Virus record (IMG/VR): IMGVR_UViG_3300023179_006134
Location: 22,037-86,036 of that record
DNA: 64,000 nt
From: a virus
Reading direction: 5' to 3' (one strand)
Shown here piece after piece: positions 1-8,144 of this stretch. Made by a program: the position numbers and the translations under genes. Below the pieces are notes generated by a model. The model ran no database searches. It was not told the DNA's origin and saw only the letters and a program-made list of their open reading frames with translations. Numbering within the stretch: the first letter of the stretch is position 1; the number at the start of each line of letters is the position of its first letter.

Positions 1-407
1 GTAGTCTCAACTGAAAATAAATTATTTTTAATATCATTAAAAGAGCTTCCCCATCCATCTATAACAAGACAAGCAGATTCTTCATATCCAGAACCATAGA
101 AAGCAGAAGACGCATGATACAAATGATGATTATCATAATCTATAATATTATTATATACTTTTATTTGATTGAAATCTAAAAATTCGTATATTAGTTTTTT
201 TTCTTCCTCCTCTCTAATATTTGCAAGACACAAGTAATCAATATATTTTGTATACATTGATATGCAATTAAGCATTTTAAATGGTGTTGAAGAATCATTT
301 TTTACTCTACTTACTCTTTCTTCTTGTAATAAAAGTAAAATTTTTTCATTTTCTAAAATACATATAGATGCATTGTGATTTTGTATTGATATTGCTACTA
401 TAATCAT
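1..407 (-). CDS. Carbamoyltransferase N-terminal domain (partial)
   Basis: The start codon is at 405-407 and the gene runs off the left edge, so only about the first 135 residues are visible. They contain NHNAS near the start, QEERVSRVK, and later HHLYHASSAF and DGWGSS, the pattern of the actin-like N-terminal domain of NodU/CmcH O-carbamoyltransferases. These enzymes move a carbamoyl group onto sugars or small molecules. The ATG overlaps the TGA of the preceding gene (ATGA), and that gene encodes the C-terminal domain of the same family. I infer a two-chain enzyme. The downstream end is unknown. Confidence 0.8.
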   Translation of the reverse strand, partial: MIIVAISIQNHNASICILENEKILLLLQEERVSRVKNDSSTPFKMLNCISMYTKYIDYLCLANIREEEEKKLIYEFLDFNQIKVYNNIIDYDNHHLYHASSAFYGSGYEESACLVIDGWGSSFNDIKNNLFSVET

Positions 408-979
408 AAGTACTCCTTTTTTATAAGAAATTTGCATTCTGGAAAATACAAATAATTTAATTTTGAATCATAAATTGTTTTTATTGCATCTTCAATTGTT
501 TCTACTATTGGTTCTCCTGCTAAATTAAATGATGTGTTTCCTACTAATGGAATATTAGTTAGATTAAAAAAACTTTCTATTATAGAATAATAATTAAAAT
601 TATTTTCTTTAGTTACTGTTTGTATTCTACAAGTATCATCAACGTGAATAACAGATGAGATAAGTTGTTTTTTTTCTTTCTTAACATCAAATGAATAAGT
701 CATAAAAGGAGATTCTTCTATTTTGTTCATATGAAACCAGTTTTTAACCTCACTTAATAAAATGGAACAAGCTAGTGGTCTAAACTTTTCTCTTCCCTTT
801 ATTTCGTTGACCGTATCTTTATTTGATGAAATTTTTGGATTAAATATCAAAGACCTATTTCCCAATGCTCTTGAACCGGCCTCAGACCTACCATTAAATA
901 TACAAATAATATTATTATCCAATAATAAGTTTGCAATATCACAAGGTTCAGTATTCTCTATAAGTTTTAATTTATTCAT
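404..979 (-). CDS. Carbamoyltransferase C-terminal domain as a separate protein
   Basis: This 191-residue protein matches the C-terminal half of the intact carbamoyltransferase at 2202-3758: shared GRSEAGSRALGNRS, GREKFRPLACSIL, DDTCRIQTVT and NTSFNLAGEPIVET blocks. It has no N-terminal domain; that domain is the next gene downstream, overlapping by ATGA. The C-terminal domain in this family carries the carbamoyl-adenylate (TobZ YrdC-like) chemistry. ATG at 977-979 is chosen over a TTG six bases upstream. The domain order on the transcript is reversed relative to the single-chain enzyme. Confidence 0.85.
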   Translation of the reverse strand: MNKLKLIENTEPCDIANLLLDNNIICIFNGRSEAGSRALGNRSLIFNPKISSNKDTVNEIKGREKFRPLACSILLSEVKNWFHMNKIEESPFMTYSFDVKKEKKQLISSVIHVDDTCRIQTVTKENNFNYYSIIESFFNLTNIPLVGNTSFNLAGEPIVETIEDAIKTIYDSKLNYLYFPECKFLIKKEYL

Positions 980-981
980 AA

Positions 982-1590
982 TCAACCATAAGTAAAAGAT
1001 TTAATGTTAAAGATATGATTCATTTCTAATGTACTTATACCAAAACCGTAAACCCACAAAATTCTTGGAATATCACCAGATATTTCTGTGACCTCATGTT
1101 CTAAATGAGAAGTAATATACATTATCATATCATTTTTATCAAACTGATATGGAGTATTTTCAATATATGTGATACCACCAGACTCTGGATTTTGAGTCAC
1201 AAAGTTGCAGTGTAAAGTATAAGTATTCTCAAAATATATTGGGTCAGTATGTTTACAGCAACTTCCTGGAGGAAATGCAATCGTAGTGCATATTCCATCT
1301 GTAAAGGATGGCCAGGGAGCAATGGTATTATCTTTTATTTTTAAGTAGTTCAGTAATCTTTTTTGTATATCATAAACTTCTTTTGGGTACTGAACTTTAT
1401 AATCTTGATATTCTTTACACCTACCATAAGAATGTCTTGTTGTAAACCTTGTTTGAAATTCATCATTGTTCATTCCTGGGTTCATAAAATATGGTTGCTT
1501 ATAGTTACTCAAAGTCCATTGATTCAATTTATCAATCTCATTATCAGTAATAAAGTTTTTAACTACTTTAACCAGTTTTTTCTTGTTCAT
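982..1590 (-). CDS. 2OG-Fe(II) oxygenase
   Basis: A 202-residue protein with a double-stranded beta-helix pattern of Fe(II)/2-oxoglutarate dioxygenases: the metal ligands KHTD (HxD) around residue 115, a distal His in LEHEV around 165, and the 2OG-binding Arg in PRILW some ten residues later. Known family members hydroxylate proteins, sugars or small molecules; the substrate here is unknown. It lies directly between a sulfotransferase and a carbamoyltransferase half, which suggests work on the same glycan or metabolite. Cyanophages commonly carry such genes. Confidence 0.75.
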   Translation of the reverse strand: MNKKKLVKVVKNFITDNEIDKLNQWTLSNYKQPYFMNPGMNNDEFQTRFTTRHSYGRCKEYQDYKVQYPKEVYDIQKRLLNYLKIKDNTIAPWPSFTDGICTTIAFPPGSCCKHTDPIYFENTYTLHCNFVTQNPESGGITYIENTPYQFDKNDMIMYITSHLEHEVTEISGDIPRILWVYGFGISTLEMNHIFNIKSFTYG

Positions 1591-2205
1591 TTATTGATAA
1601 GAGAAGAGTTGTTTTGTATCTTTGATATATGAAAAGTTTTGATAATCAATATCATATATTTGATAGAGTTGATTTTTAGATTTCTTTGTAAGTTCTATTG
1701 CCTTCTCATCTTTTATTTTAGAAGAGTTAAGTTTTTCTATTTTATCAATACCAATCTTTTGTAGGTCTTCTAATAGGTTTTCATATCTTACATAATAATC
1801 TATTTCTCTTTCTCCATTTTCATTTGAGATAACAAAAGTTTGTGGAACAATCCAACGATTAAACTCTTTTGGATTTTTATAAAGATGTGAAACATATTCA
1901 TTAATATTCATGTCATTACAAAGTTCATAATGATGATGCTTCTCAAGTCCTTCTTCACCAGTAGCAGAGAACCATCCACTTTCATCCATTCGTGCAAACT
2001 TATATGCAGAGATAAATCTATCTATTGGTTCACGAACAACAGTAAACTTTTTATACTCATTCCAATAATTACCATAGTGTTCTTTATATTCTTTTATGGT
2101 TTTATCCATATATATATTCTCAACTCCCATTGCCTTGATAATAGAAGTTCCTGCATTTTTAGGAATATGAATGAATATGAGTTTTTTTTCGTGATTGATA
2201 GTCAT
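1591..2205 (-). CDS. Sulfotransferase (Sulfotransfer_2-like)
   Basis: A 204-residue protein. The N-terminus has IFIHIPKNAGTS, the 5'-phosphosulfate loop that binds PAPS, and VREPIDRFISAYK around residue 60 is the 3'-phosphate-binding motif. This pattern fits carbohydrate sulfotransferases that move sulfate from PAPS to sugar hydroxyls. It sits next to the 2OG oxygenase (ends abut) and overlaps the intact carbamoyltransferase by four bases, so these genes are probably co-translated in a glycan or capsule modification unit. Acceptor unknown. Confidence 0.8.
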   Translation of the reverse strand: MTINHEKKLIFIHIPKNAGTSIIKAMGVENIYMDKTIKEYKEHYGNYWNEYKKFTVVREPIDRFISAYKFARMDESGWFSATGEEGLEKHHHYELCNDMNINEYVSHLYKNPKEFNRWIVPQTFVISNENGEREIDYYVRYENLLEDLQKIGIDKIEKLNSSKIKDEKAIELTKKSKNQLYQIYDIDYQNFSYIKDTKQLFSYQ

Positions 2206-3758
2206 TGATATAATAGTTTCTTATTTTTGATTGTGACTAAAGTTTCTATTTCTGGTAGGTATAAGTATTCTATCATACTATTCTTAAGAGTGTAAACTGC
2301 GTGGTTAAATGTTTCTACTAATGGTTCTCCACCCAGATTAAAACTTGTATTTAATAACATTGGAACACCAGTCTTCTCAAAGAAACAAGAAATCAAAGCA
2401 TAAAAGTGTGGATTTTGGTTTTCTGTAACTGTTTGTATTCTACAAGTGTTATCTGCGTGAATGATTGCTGGTGCTTGTTCTATTGCATTATCATAAGCAT
2501 TCATTGCATATTGCATATAAGGACTTTCTTTAAGTGAAAGCATATCAAACCATTTTGATGCTTCTTCTTGTAGAATACTTCCTGCAAATGGACGAAAGTT
2601 TTCTCTTTTTTTGATTTGATTTACAATATCTTTACCATTAGAAACTCTTGGGTCAAAAAGTAAAGAACGATTACCAAGGGCTCTTTGTCCTGCCTCACTC
2701 TTACCTTGGAATAATGCAACAATATTTTTTTGTAGTATTAGATTTACGATGTCCTCATAAGATACTTTTTGTGTTTGTAGATTTTTTAAGTCATAGGAAG
2801 TTTCTTGATGTCCAATATAAACATTTTGGGGTGGTTGAATAGGTGGTAAGTCTTGAGAAGATTGTAAGTAGTGATAATATGCAGCACCAATACTAATGCC
2901 TGCATCAAAACAAACAGGGTCTATGTAAAGGTTAATATTCTTAAGATTTTTAAGGTAATGATAGTTTGCAACGCAGTTTAATCCATAACCACCAGAAATC
3001 ACTACATTTCTAATATCAGTTTCTTCTGTGTATTTCTTGATAAGATTTAGAACGTAACTTTGAGTTTCTTGTTGTAAGTTATATGCACAATCCACCCTTT
3101 GTTTCCATTCTTTAGTATTATAAGGATATTGTAGTTTATTTTTATGATTCTTGTATTGTGCAAGACCCATTATCTTTCCTGGTCCATCAAAAACATCAAG
3201 GTTTAATTTGTATGAATACAAACAAAACTTTTCCCCAACAGTTTGATCTCTATAATTTATTTTTTCGTAATGTTCAGAAAATGTATTTGACATCCCTTTA
3301 AATTTTCTACTTCGTTTGAAAATTTCTTTTTTTTCATTTTTTGTATTTAAATAATATATACTTTCCAATTCTAAATTATTATATTTTAATATTGCTCCAA
3401 CACCATCCATAGAAAAACAAATTGCTTCATCAAAACTTGAATTATAAAATCCACAGTATGCATGATAAAGATGATGCATCTCATCAAACATTAAAATTTG
3501 TTTATATGATATTTTTTTTAATAATTCTAAAATACTTTCAAGTGGATAAGTATATTCTTTTAATTTATTTTTAATTATAATCACACAATCAAATATATTA
3601 TTTTTATTTTCAGATATTAAATTTAATATTTTTTTATAATAATGATCATGTTTTTTTCTGGAAAATCTTTCTTCCATTTTGTAAGAAACTATTTTACCAT
3701 TATCAAATTCAGTAATTGAACTATCGTGCATTAATATTGGTATTGTTAAAATTTTCAT
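2202..3758 (-). CDS. Carbamoyltransferase, full length (NodU/CmcH family)
   Basis: A 518-residue protein. Residues 1-300 form the actin-like N-terminal domain with MHDSS, EERFSRKKHDHY, LYHAYCGFYNSSF and FSMDGVGAIL; residues 330-510 form the C-terminal domain with QGKSEAGQRALGNRS, RENFRPFAGSIL, DNTCRIQTVTE and NTSFNLGGEPLVET. Length and motif order are those of the family. It is expected to carbamoylate a sugar using carbamoyl phosphate and ATP. Similar genes are common in marine T4-like phages. A second, split copy lies at 1-979. Confidence 0.9.
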   Translation of the reverse strand: MKILTIPILMHDSSITEFDNGKIVSYKMEERFSRKKHDHYYKKILNLISENKNNIFDCVIIIKNKLKEYTYPLESILELLKKISYKQILMFDEMHHLYHAYCGFYNSSFDEAICFSMDGVGAILKYNNLELESIYYLNTKNEKKEIFKRSRKFKGMSNTFSEHYEKINYRDQTVGEKFCLYSYKLNLDVFDGPGKIMGLAQYKNHKNKLQYPYNTKEWKQRVDCAYNLQQETQSYVLNLIKKYTEETDIRNVVISGGYGLNCVANYHYLKNLKNINLYIDPVCFDAGISIGAAYYHYLQSSQDLPPIQPPQNVYIGHQETSYDLKNLQTQKVSYEDIVNLILQKNIVALFQGKSEAGQRALGNRSLLFDPRVSNGKDIVNQIKKRENFRPFAGSILQEEASKWFDMLSLKESPYMQYAMNAYDNAIEQAPAIIHADNTCRIQTVTENQNPHFYALISCFFEKTGVPMLLNTSFNLGGEPLVETFNHAVYTLKNSMIEYLYLPEIETLVTIKNKKLLYQ

Positions 3759-3760
3759 GA

Positions 3761-4807
3761 CTAATATGAAATAGATGGTGTTTTTTTGACTTTTTTAAGT
3801 GGCAGATTTTCTAAACTTGTGAGTAAATCTATCCAGTCTTGTGTTCTTCTTTCCCAATTAAACAAATAATCTACGTATTCTTTTTGTTTTTTTAGGTGTT
3901 CTTGAGTTTCTTTTGTATTTACAATGTCTATTGCTTTTTTTAGTTCTTGATAACACCTTTCTTTGTGTGGAATAATCTTTTCGTGATATGGATACATCAT
4001 CGTCCAGTTTGATGCAGTTTCAGGAAGACATCCGTAGTTTGGATGAACACATAAAAGACCAGCACTCATTGCTTCTAATAAAGAAAGGCAGAAAGTTTCT
4101 ACCATAATATTTGGATAAGCAAAAATATGAGAAGATGCTAATGATTTCTTGAGTTCATCATTTGGTAAATATCCAATGTTCTTAATTTTTGGATGTCTTT
4201 CTAATCTTTGGTACAAATCACTATGTTCATAATTTTTTTGCCAATTTAAAGCATTTTTTAAAAATGAATTTCTTGTGTCCTCATATATTGACCAAGAAGA
4301 ATGAACCTTAAGTTCTATATTATCATATTCTTCACATAGTTTCTCAAATACATCAACCAATAATGAAAGACCTCTTTGTGGATTTGAATGATAAACTAAT
4401 ATAATCTTATTTTTTGGTTTCTCTTGATGTTCTATTGGGTCTAGTGCATGTTTCATTACTACACAATGACTTCTTGGAATATCATAAGTTCTTATCCAGT
4501 TTTCCATTTGATGATGAGAGACAAAAACAATCTTGTGAAACTTATTCCAACCACCATTTGAAAGAGGTTTTGGTTCTATTCCCAACCAACTAGAACCCTG
4601 CTCGTTTTGGTGTGTATCTAAATGTGACCAATAAAGTCTTAATTTTAGACAATCAAGATTTTTTATTTGATTTATATGACCACCACAAATTATTTGAAAC
4701 TTACTTAAAAGTTCTTGTGGTAATCTTTTTTGCAATTCATATTTTATAATATCTACTCCTCCTTTTGAGGATTTTCTGAACTCATCAAACTCAATCGTCA
4801 TAGTCAT
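3761..4807 (-). CDS. Glycosyltransferase, GT4-like
   Basis: A 348-residue protein with the C-terminal Rossmann half of GT-B glycosyltransferases: LVYHSNPQRGLSLLVDVFEKL near residue 150, the E-x7-E motif in VETFCLSLLEAMSAG around residue 240, and CLPETASNW after it. These residues bind the nucleotide-sugar donor in GT4 enzymes. The N-terminal acceptor half is shorter than usual. The start overlaps the stop of the upstream gene by ATGA. Donor and acceptor are unknown. Confidence 0.8.
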   Translation of the reverse strand: MTMTIEFDEFRKSSKGGVDIIKYELQKRLPQELLSKFQIICGGHINQIKNLDCLKLRLYWSHLDTHQNEQGSSWLGIEPKPLSNGGWNKFHKIVFVSHHQMENWIRTYDIPRSHCVVMKHALDPIEHQEKPKNKIILVYHSNPQRGLSLLVDVFEKLCEEYDNIELKVHSSWSIYEDTRNSFLKNALNWQKNYEHSDLYQRLERHPKIKNIGYLPNDELKKSLASSHIFAYPNIMVETFCLSLLEAMSAGLLCVHPNYGCLPETASNWTMMYPYHEKIIPHKERCYQELKKAIDIVNTKETQEHLKKQKEYVDYLFNWERRTQDWIDLLTSLENLPLKKVKKTPSISY

Positions 4808-5508
4808 TCATCAATCCATCGTCTTAATGGTGCCCAGTATCCTTCTATACCCATTACATGAATATTTTGTACTAGTTTTTTGTTTAAGTGCTTATAGAGT
4901 AGATGCTCTATATCTGCTTGTTTTTTTATTGTTGATGCATAGATTATATCTTTCTTCATTTTATCATATGTTTCTATGATGTTTGAGAGTAAACTAAAAT
5001 CAAAACTCCAACACCGAGTCATATATTGAAACATACTGGATTTTACCTCAAAATTATATAAGTTTTGACTGCGTTCAGGAAATAATTTCACAACTTTATC
5101 TTTTGCACTTTGATGTTTAGAGTAATCAAACTTGGAGTTTAATTTATATCTTCCACTGATTTTAAAGATTCTATCATAAGAACTTGTAATATTTTTTAAG
5201 TAATCACTAAACATCATTATTTCTAACATTGACTTGATAATAATATCAGGCTCAAGGTCAATATTCATCTGTAAGTATTTTTGTAGATGATATTGGATTT
5301 CTTCATTCTTTGTGTAATCAATCAATTTACAATCAAATATATTTTCTTTCACACTCTTCTCACCACAATCAATGATTACCATAGAGGAACCAGGTGCATA
5401 AGTCTCAATGGACTTTATGGTTTCTTTTGTTTGTTCTATGCGTTCTTCTGTGGAACACTTACCATAAGAAGTGTGAATAGCAGAAGTTATAATAAAGTGA
5501 GAAGTCAT
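4804..5508 (-). CDS. Putative glycosyltransferase-like protein
   Basis: A 234-residue protein. It begins with a strand-rich HFIITSAIHTSYG segment; a mid-region RIFKISGRYKLN motif resembles sugar-processing or glycosyltransferase proteins often seen in marine phage glycan clusters. I see no classical DxD motif in the usual place. Both ends overlap neighbours by four bases, between a GT4 glycosyltransferase and a sulfotransferase, which supports a glycan role by context only. Confidence 0.5.
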   Translation of the reverse strand: MTSHFIITSAIHTSYGKCSTEERIEQTKETIKSIETYAPGSSMVIIDCGEKSVKENIFDCKLIDYTKNEEIQYHLQKYLQMNIDLEPDIIIKSMLEIMMFSDYLKNITSSYDRIFKISGRYKLNSKFDYSKHQSAKDKVVKLFPERSQNLYNFEVKSSMFQYMTRCWSFDFSLLSNIIETYDKMKKDIIYASTIKKQADIEHLLYKHLNKKLVQNIHVMGIEGYWAPLRRWIDE

Positions 5509-6335
5509 TTATACTCAATAAACTTCTTATCTAACTTCTCAACAATATCAACATCAATTTTGTACCCTTTTTTCCAGAACTCCATATTCATTTCATTATA
5601 CTTCTGGACGATTTCTGGTGGAAGAATACATCTTGGAGGATTATATTCTACTTTTCTCTTGACTGTATGAAGGTCTTTAAGGTTACATGATTTATCAAAA
5701 ACCTCATTAGAGTATTCTACATTCTCAAAGTCGTGAGAATAATAAGGTCTCTCCAAAAACTCATACACTTCTCTCATTGTCTTCTCTGGAGTTTTGCATA
5801 GGTTCTCATAATCAATCAACATAATCATTTCTGGGTTCATTGCATAACCTTCTAAAAAAAAAGAATAATAATTGAAGATTTCTCTTTGAAAAAGTTCTTG
5901 AATTCTTATAAAAATATTTTCAGAAAAAATCTGTTCATTAATTTGTTTGGTGTAAAAATAATTTCTATTAAATAAAACTTCAAAAGAATTCAAAATAGAA
6001 ACAATATCTCTTACAGGGCATAAGATTTTAGTGTAAGGAAAGAGTGCCTTGAGAAATGGTGTTTTTTTAGTCCATCCACGACAACTATCAAAAATGACTG
6101 GTTTCTCTATGTGCTTATAATATCCATCAAAAACCCCATACATTAGATTTTTTCTTTGGTCTTCTGTGATATTAAAGTTATTTTCACCACTTGTAATCAC
6201 ATCAATTGAGGTTCCTGTAAGTCCTTGTACTGGTGATGCAATATCGGCATAGAAATCTGGGTTTTGTTTAAGAATACCAGAAAGTAATGTAGAACCAGAC
6301 CTTGGAAGGCCAGAGATAAAATAAAAGGATTTCAT
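5505..6335 (-). CDS. Sulfotransferase (Sulfotransfer_3-like)
   Basis: A 276-residue protein. It opens with FYFISGLPRSGSTLLSGIL, the PAPS-binding 5'-phosphosulfate loop, and has CPVRDIVSILNSF around residue 108, where the 3'-phosphate-binding Arg and Ser belong. A conserved SCRGWTKK lies between. It is distinct from the shorter sulfotransferase at 1591-2205, so this locus encodes two sulfation activities. It is the second gene in its transcription run, after the 2OG oxygenase. Confidence 0.82.
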   Translation of the reverse strand: MKSFYFISGLPRSGSTLLSGILKQNPDFYADIASPVQGLTGTSIDVITSGENNFNITEDQRKNLMYGVFDGYYKHIEKPVIFDSCRGWTKKTPFLKALFPYTKILCPVRDIVSILNSFEVLFNRNYFYTKQINEQIFSENIFIRIQELFQREIFNYYSFFLEGYAMNPEMIMLIDYENLCKTPEKTMREVYEFLERPYYSHDFENVEYSNEVFDKSCNLKDLHTVKRKVEYNPPRCILPPEIVQKYNEMNMEFWKKGYKIDVDIVEKLDKKFIEYK

Positions 6336-6341
6336 AAAGAA

Positions 6342-6965
6342 TTAGGTTTCTTCAGTCTGTGTTGGATATTCAATACTACCTTTTGGAAGAGCAATCAGGT
6401 TAAATGAGATTGAGATGCGTTCTTCATCGTGATTATTGGTCTCTACTGAATGTGGTAAGTAGGAAGGAAAGAGAATAATATTACCTTCTACTGGTTCTAT
6501 ACGAATACTTTCTCCCGTGAACTGATTCTTTTGTGACGTGAGAGCACAACCTTTCCACATACGATTGATTGCAGGATTTTGAAGTACCAGTTTTCCACTT
6601 TCATCAGGTGCTTGGAGATAAAAGACACCAGAGAATACTTCACCGTGAACGTGTTCACTATTCATACACTGACGAGTATCATTAACGTTTAACCACGCAG
6701 AAGTAAGTGCAATATCACAATCCACAAAGTCCAAATCTGCAACTGCCTTAAATCCCAACTGGCAGAGATACTCAAAAAGTGGACGAAGTTCTTCTACTCC
6801 TTGTAATGTTTCTGGAGAGTGATAACCAGCAATATTTGATTTTTGTACTGATGGATTTTCTCCCTTATAAGTTCTTACTGCATTCAGGAAAATTTCTTTG
6901 TGTTCCTCAAACTCTGGATATTCACTCTGCCAGAGAGGAACCGAATAAATGGGCATTAAGTTCAT
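6342..6965 (-). CDS. 2OG-Fe(II) oxygenase (PF13759-type)
   Basis: A 207-residue protein of the type very common in cyanophages. Visible motifs are SEHVHGEVFSGVFYL (HxH-type metal ligand segment), GNIILFPSYLPHSVETN with the distal metal His, and DEERISISFNLI with the 2OG-binding Arg. The role in cyanophages is unknown. A sigma70-like promoter lies just upstream at 6991-7019, so this may be the first gene of the leftward glycan unit. Confidence 0.85.
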   Translation of the reverse strand: MNLMPIYSVPLWQSEYPEFEEHKEIFLNAVRTYKGENPSVQKSNIAGYHSPETLQGVEELRPLFEYLCQLGFKAVADLDFVDCDIALTSAWLNVNDTRQCMNSEHVHGEVFSGVFYLQAPDESGKLVLQNPAINRMWKGCALTSQKNQFTGESIRIEPVEGNIILFPSYLPHSVETNNHDEERISISFNLIALPKGSIEYPTQTEET

Positions 6966-6990
6966 AGTGTTTTCAGTGCAAGTTTCTTAT

Positions 6991-7019
6991 ATTGTACCAT
7001 ATTTAGATTGTTTCGTAAA
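6991..7019 (-). promoter_or_regulatory. Sigma70-like promoter
   Basis: On the minus strand TTTACG (7014-7019) and TACAAT (6991-6996) are separated by 17 bases. The -10 matches 5 of 6 and the -35 matches 4 of 6 consensus bases. It would start transcription about 20 bases before the oxygenase ATG at 6965. It overlaps the 3' end of the Avd remnant. Confidence 0.45.
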
Positions 7020-7143
7020 GCAATGTGTTTTGTATTCTCGTTCCCAATGTGAACTTATAATCTCTAGGAAACTGCTTCACAATAATAAAGACTCTTTTGA
7101 TTAATTCACTTGCGTCCTTATATATTTTAAGTTCTTCTATCAT
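7003..7143 (-). pseudogene. avd: Truncated DGR accessory protein Avd (46 residues)
   Basis: This short ORF is intact in itself but far shorter than the usual Avd, which is roughly 110-130 residues. The sequence MIEELKIYKD... then IVKQFPRDYKFTLGTRIQN, ending NTLLYETI, follows the Avd/four-helix-bundle pattern (EELKIY-x-K..., a KFP block, then F-x-LG-x-RIQNT). In known DGRs Avd forms a pentamer that binds the reverse transcriptase and template RNA. Here only the first helical hairpin remains, and the next codon is TAA. It starts 48 bases after the adhesin stop, the usual place for Avd after a variable-region gene. No reverse transcriptase follows; the next gene is the 2OG oxygenase. Confidence 0.7.
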
Positions 7144-7160
7144 AATGTTAAAAAATAGCG

Positions 7161-7188
7161 GTTACAAAGTACAAGTCACAAAGTACAA
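7161..7188. repeat. 14-bp tandem repeat, two units
   Basis: Units at 7161-7174 and 7175-7188 differ at one base (GTTACAAAGTACAA and GTCACAAAGTACAA). They lie between the stop of the variable adhesin and the Avd remnant, where a DGR may have a template repeat or homing structure. Probably a duplication scar; function unknown. Confidence 0.8.
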
Positions 7189-7191
7189 GAT

Positions 7192-8139
7192 TCAATAAGT
7201 TACACACCTGAAGGCACGGACACAGAGAGTGGCAACCCTACCGTTGGTGCTGCAGTGGCCAGCATGGAAGTCCACGAATTTAGCGATGTGCGCATTATGG
7301 CCCGGTGTACTACTCCAGTAGCGAGCGATGCTGCAGGCGTGAGTGCCACAGGAGTAGCAGGGTGATGGACCCCAGAAGGACCTACAGACGTATCCTGGGT
7401 TCTGGAGTTGTGATAATGTTGGTATAAACCATCCGGTGCATCCTGATACTTGTTGTGCTCTGGTACTAGCATCCCCTCGGTTGTACCAGTTTCTTGAGAC
7501 TTCTGCACTATAAGGGGACACAATCCATCTCAATGGTGATGCCTTACAAATAAGAAATCCTCCTTCATATGGGTTACCTACATTTGGTGCTATTGTAGTA
7601 AAACTATAAGTATTAGCACCAGTGGTGTTAAGTCCAACAAAATCTCCAGAAGTTGATTTTATCAAACCACTTGGAATAACTGTAAATATGGTTGAACCAT
7701 AAGAAATATTTGATGTTGGGACTATAGTAAGAACTCTTAAATTGGTCAGAGAAGTTTTTAATTGATCAACACCAAAAGTATCAATTCCAGAACCTCCTGC
7801 ACTCCCAGTCCGTAAAGTAAGAAATCCGGTTGTTGCGATACCAACTGCCTGACTAAAAGTTATTACTATTGATGTGTTGACTGCAACTGATGTTGCTCCG
7901 TTAACAGGAGAAAACGAAACAATAGTTGCAGGAATATCGAATCCTGCAGCAGTCAATGTTCCTGCAATTGAAATATTTCCAGGAATTCCTTGCATTGTAA
8001 TTCCTGTTCCAACACTCATAATTCCGGTCAGACCATTAATTGTAATTGTAGAGTTTCCAGATCCTACTGTTGCAATGCCAGCCGCAGAAATGTTACGACT
8101 ATCATCAATTGCAGTTACATTGTTTACTTTTATTGCCAT
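7192..8139 (-). CDS. Tail adhesin with DGR-type variable C-type-lectin domain
   Basis: A 315-residue protein in three parts. Residues 1-75 are a phage structural module (IDDSRN, ISIAGTLTAAG) also found in the gene at 8826-9053. Residues 78-190 resemble an SbsA/Big_5 Ig-like domain (FSPVNGATSVAVNTSIVITF). Residues 200-315 have the C-type-lectin/FGE pattern of DGR target proteins (GWFIPTLSQL, RYWSSTP, VDFHAG, CVRAFRCV). In the last ~62 codons about four of five end in C or T, with first and second positions freely varied, and this stretch is clearly GC-richer than its surroundings. That is what adenine mutagenesis of AAC/AAT template codons leaves. Probably a receptor-binding tip protein. Confidence 0.8.
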   Translation of the reverse strand: MAIKVNNVTAIDDSRNISAAGIATVGSGNSTITINGLTGIMSVGTGITMQGIPGNISIAGTLTAAGFDIPATIVSFSPVNGATSVAVNTSIVITFSQAVGIATTGFLTLRTGSAGGSGIDTFGVDQLKTSLTNLRVLTIVPTSNISYGSTIFTVIPSGLIKSTSGDFVGLNTTGANTYSFTTIAPNVGNPYEGGFLICKASPLRWIVSPYSAEVSRNWYNRGDASTRAQQVSGCTGWFIPTLSQLQNPGYVCRSFWGPSPCYSCGTHACSIARYWSSTPGHNAHIAKFVDFHAGHCSTNGRVATLCVRAFRCVTY

Positions 8140-8144
8140 GATTT

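Noticed and set aside
6966-7191. A reverse transcriptase or template repeat beside the Avd remnant
   Set aside because: The gap is only about 225 bases, holds the 46-residue ORF, a promoter and a 14-bp duplication, and has no stretch resembling 7192-7380.
7200-7523. A 107-residue frame overlapping the end of the variable adhesin
   Set aside because: It is another frame of the GC-rich variable region; open because of the codon bias, with no ribosome site and no motif.
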